A DNA stretch of 5,921 nucleotides from an uncultured Caulobacterales bacterium (GTDB lineage: Bacteria > Pseudomonadota > Alphaproteobacteria > Caulobacterales > Caulobacteraceae), in the NCBI GenBank assembly GCA_903889785.1, contig CAISYT010000083.1, forward strand, positions 1-5,921, written 5' to 3'. Below are positions 5,031 to 5,921 of this stretch, piece by piece; the stretch's first letter is position 1, and every line of letters starts with the position of its first letter. The position numbers and the translations under genes are program-made. The notes beneath the pieces are model-generated. The model was not told the origin of the DNA, did no database searches, and worked only from the letters and a program-made list of their open reading frames with translations.

Positions 5031-5387
5031 TCAGCCGGTGCGGCGCGTCGCCTGATTGCTGGTCCGCTTCAGGCGGGCCGCTTCCTTGATGGCGGCCTTG
5101 CGGGCCTTGCGCTCGGCACGGCGGGCTTCGTCAGAGTCTTCGGCGATTTTGACCTCGGCCTGCACGGCGGCGGCTTCGGCGGCCAGGCGAGCGGCTTCCT
5201 TGGCAGCCTTGGCTTCGGCGCGCGCTGTGCGGACTTGGGCCAGCTCGGCTTCGCGCACCAGACTACGATCCTCAATCACCGGTGCGGTGACCGTAGGCTT
5301 GGGCTTGAATTTGGCGAGGAGGGCTTGTTTAGCGGCGGCTGAGGCCGCGGCACGGTCTTGGAAGCTATTCTTCTTTAGGTCTTGCAT
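5031..5387 (-). CDS. DUF6481-type Ala/Lys/Arg/Glu-rich small protein
   Basis: A 118-residue, very charged and helical protein without membrane segment or signal peptide. It starts MQDLKKNSFQDRAAASAAAK, with the FxDR...AxxAKQALLAKFKPKP motif (residues 9-31) that I associate with DUF6481 proteins of alphaproteobacteria. The middle (about 45-82) is an almost continuous alanine/glutamate/lysine/arginine helix with coiled-coil character, and the end (about 87-118) is basic, RRAERKARKAAIKEAARLKR. Its function is unknown; nucleic-acid or ribosome association is a guess from charge only. The ATG at 5387 has only a weak GAAAG-like site upstream. Long open frames on the opposite strand across this gene (5056-5424) are by-products of its repetitive GC-rich codons. 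The lepA unit lies upstream on the same strand and a strong hairpin lies downstream. Confidence 0.74.
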   Translation of the reverse strand: MQDLKKNSFQDRAAASAAAKQALLAKFKPKPTVTAPVIEDRSLVREAELAQVRTARAEAKAAKEAARLAAEAAAVQAEVKIAEDSDEARRAERKARKAAIKEAARLKRTSNQATRRTG

Positions 5388-5433
5388 GGGGCTTTCGGAT
5401 GGGTGGATCGGATCAGGGCAATGAGGGCGGGGC

Positions 5434-5453
5434 GCGGCAAACTCAAGTGCCGC
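5434..5453 (-). terminator. Possible terminator of the lepA unit
   Basis: GCGGCA (5434-5439) pairs perfectly with TGCCGC (5448-5453) around an 8-base loop, beginning 6 bases after the stop of the possible 35-codon ORF on the minus strand. There is no T run. Together with the 5031-5387 start downstream, it plausibly separates the lepA unit from the next gene. Confidence 0.4.
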
Positions 5454-5459
5454 AGTGCA

Positions 5460-5567
5460 TCACGATCCCATCGCCTCGCGCACATAGGCCTGTTCGCGCT
5501 CGAAAGCCACCGCCCCGCAGGGGCTGACACTAAATTTCTTGGAGGTGAGGCAATCGAGATGCGGCAC
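5460..5567 (-). CDS. Possible 35-residue ORF, in frame after the preceding stop codon
   Basis: From a GTG at 5567 the frame encodes VPHLDCLTSKKFSVSPCGAV, then AFEREQAYVREAMGS and a TGA. AGAGG lies 6 bases before the GTG, a usable ribosome-binding site that overlaps the TAG of the preceding gene. The frame is the same as that of the 53-codon gene upstream, so it could also be a readthrough extension or the separated tail of a formerly longer protein. The composition is protein-like (two Cys, an acidic/basic C-terminal helix) rather than random. I do not recognise a family. A chance open frame in GC-rich DNA is a serious alternative. Confidence 0.28.
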   Translation of the reverse strand: MPHLDCLTSKKFSVSPCGAVAFEREQAYVREAMGS

Positions 5568-5576
5568 CGTCGGCCT

Positions 5577-5738
5577 CTATTTCTTCATCCAGGGCTTGGA
5601 TTTGCCGGCCTGGACGCCTGTAGATTGCTCGCGCTGGAACTTGCCGCCACGCGGCGGCTGGGGCTTGGCGTCGATCGCCGCCTGCTTAAGGCGCAGGGCG
5701 CGCTGCATCGGGGTTTCGGGCTTGGCGTCGTCGGTCAT
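5577..5738 (-). CDS. 53-residue basic conserved-type small protein downstream of lepA
   Basis: Starts ATG at 5738, 25 bases after the lepA stop on the same strand, so it is probably cotranscribed with lepA. The peptide begins MTDDAKPETPMQRALRLKQA, continues with AKPQPPRGGKFQREQ (about 24-38) and ends SKPWMKK. It is Lys/Arg/Pro-rich, soluble and without signal peptide or membrane helix. The PMQRALRLKQAA helix, PPRGGKFQR linker and KPWMKK terminus look like a constrained short protein, and I believe similar peptides occur in other Caulobacterales genomes, but I cannot name a family or function. The ribosome-binding site is weak (AGG about 11 bases upstream), which fits translational coupling to lepA. 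A plus-strand frame over the same DNA, with GGAGGTGAGG before an ATG at 5560, is a competing reading but gives a non-descript Arg/Leu-rich product. Confidence 0.6.
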   Translation of the reverse strand: MTDDAKPETPMQRALRLKQAAIDAKPQPPRGGKFQREQSTGVQAGKSKPWMKK

Positions 5739-5763
5739 GGTCGCAAGCCTAGCATACCGTGCC

Positions 5764-5921
5764 TCAATCGTTGTCCATCTTCAGCGCGGCGATAAAGGCT
5801 TCCTGCGGGATTTCCACCTTGCCGAACTGGCGCATGCGCTTTTTGCCCTCTTTCTGCTTGTCGAGGAGCTTGCGCTTGCGGCTGGCGTCACCGCCATAGC
5901 ATTTGGCGGTAACGTCCTTAC
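5764..5921 (-). CDS. lepA: Elongation factor 4 (LepA), C-terminal end only
   Basis: Membrane-associated or cytosolic translational GTPase acting on the ribosome (back-translocation or assembly, depending on study). Only the last 51 codons are present; the gene runs off the right edge. The visible end is the LepA-specific C-terminal domain: DVTAKCYGGDASRKRKLLDK, then QKEGKKRMRQFGKVEIPQEAF and AALKMDND before the TGA at 5764-5766. The motif KCYGGDxSRKxKLLxKQKEGKKRM is diagnostic for LepA and separates it from EF-G. The short acidic tail is of normal length, so the 3' end is intact. The 53-codon gene follows after 25 bases. Confidence 0.97.
   Translation of the reverse strand, partial: KDVTAKCYGGDASRKRKLLDKQKEGKKRMRQFGKVEIPQEAFIAALKMDND

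Noticed and set aside
5056..5424. Plus-strand 122-codon Ala/Arg/Ser-rich frame opposite the DUF6481-type gene
   Set aside because: By-product of repetitive GCC/GCG/AAG codons; the minus frame has the family-like N terminus.
5382..5795. Plus-strand 137-codon frame with GGAGGTGAGG before an internal ATG at 5560
   Set aside because: It overlaps the lepA 3' end and the minus-strand 53-codon gene, gives an Arg/Leu/Gly-rich product typical of antisense reading of GC-rich genes, and has no recognisable domain.

Overview
The window looks like an alphaproteobacterial chromosome, most likely from Caulobacterales or a relative. The reasons are the GC-rich coding sequence on the right, a DUF983 protein and an Ala/Lys/Arg-rich DUF6481-type protein, and a short basic peptide gene just behind lepA. 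This placement is inferred from gene content and style, not from a marker gene or a search.

A tRNA-Ser(GGA) gene at 3546-3635 (minus strand) divides the window. To its left is a mobile or acquired half. It starts with the 5'-truncated end of an acetate/solute:sodium symporter (actP type, 2-1594), followed after 7 bases by a 142-residue VOC/glyoxalase-fold protein (1602-2030). These two look like an operon for uptake and use of a small organic acid. Next come mobile-DNA remains: a C-terminal scrap of an IS6-family transposase (2162-2347), two copies of a 41-bp hairpin-containing repeat (2121-2161 and 2363-2403), and the C-terminal part of a large serine recombinase (2414-3163) without its catalytic domain. 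Each repeat copy sits right before the point where one of these broken genes begins. Behind the recombinase are four TCCCTGTT repeats at 22-23 bp spacing, a strong intrinsic terminator, and two inverted copies of the same motif. This arrangement, on the 3' side of a tRNA gene, suggests a decayed genomic island edge.

To the right of the tRNA is an ordinary core-like half. msrA (methionine sulfoxide reductase A, 3788-4423, plus) is transcribed divergently from the tRNA, with a 14-bp perfect palindrome between them. Convergent to msrA are minus-strand genes which, in transcription order from the right edge, are: the 3' end of lepA (EF4), a 53-codon peptide gene, a possible 35-codon ORF in the same frame, a DUF6481-type gene, and a DUF983 zinc-ribbon membrane protein gene. 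GC-rich hairpins follow the putative lepA unit (5434-5453) and the DUF6481-type gene (4994-5021).

The most notable points are the helically phased TCCCTGTT array whose first unit overlaps the recombinase stop codon, the paired 41-bp repeats at gene truncation points, and the small ORFs behind lepA. I see no CRISPR array, toxin-antitoxin pair, defence system, riboswitch or replication origin.
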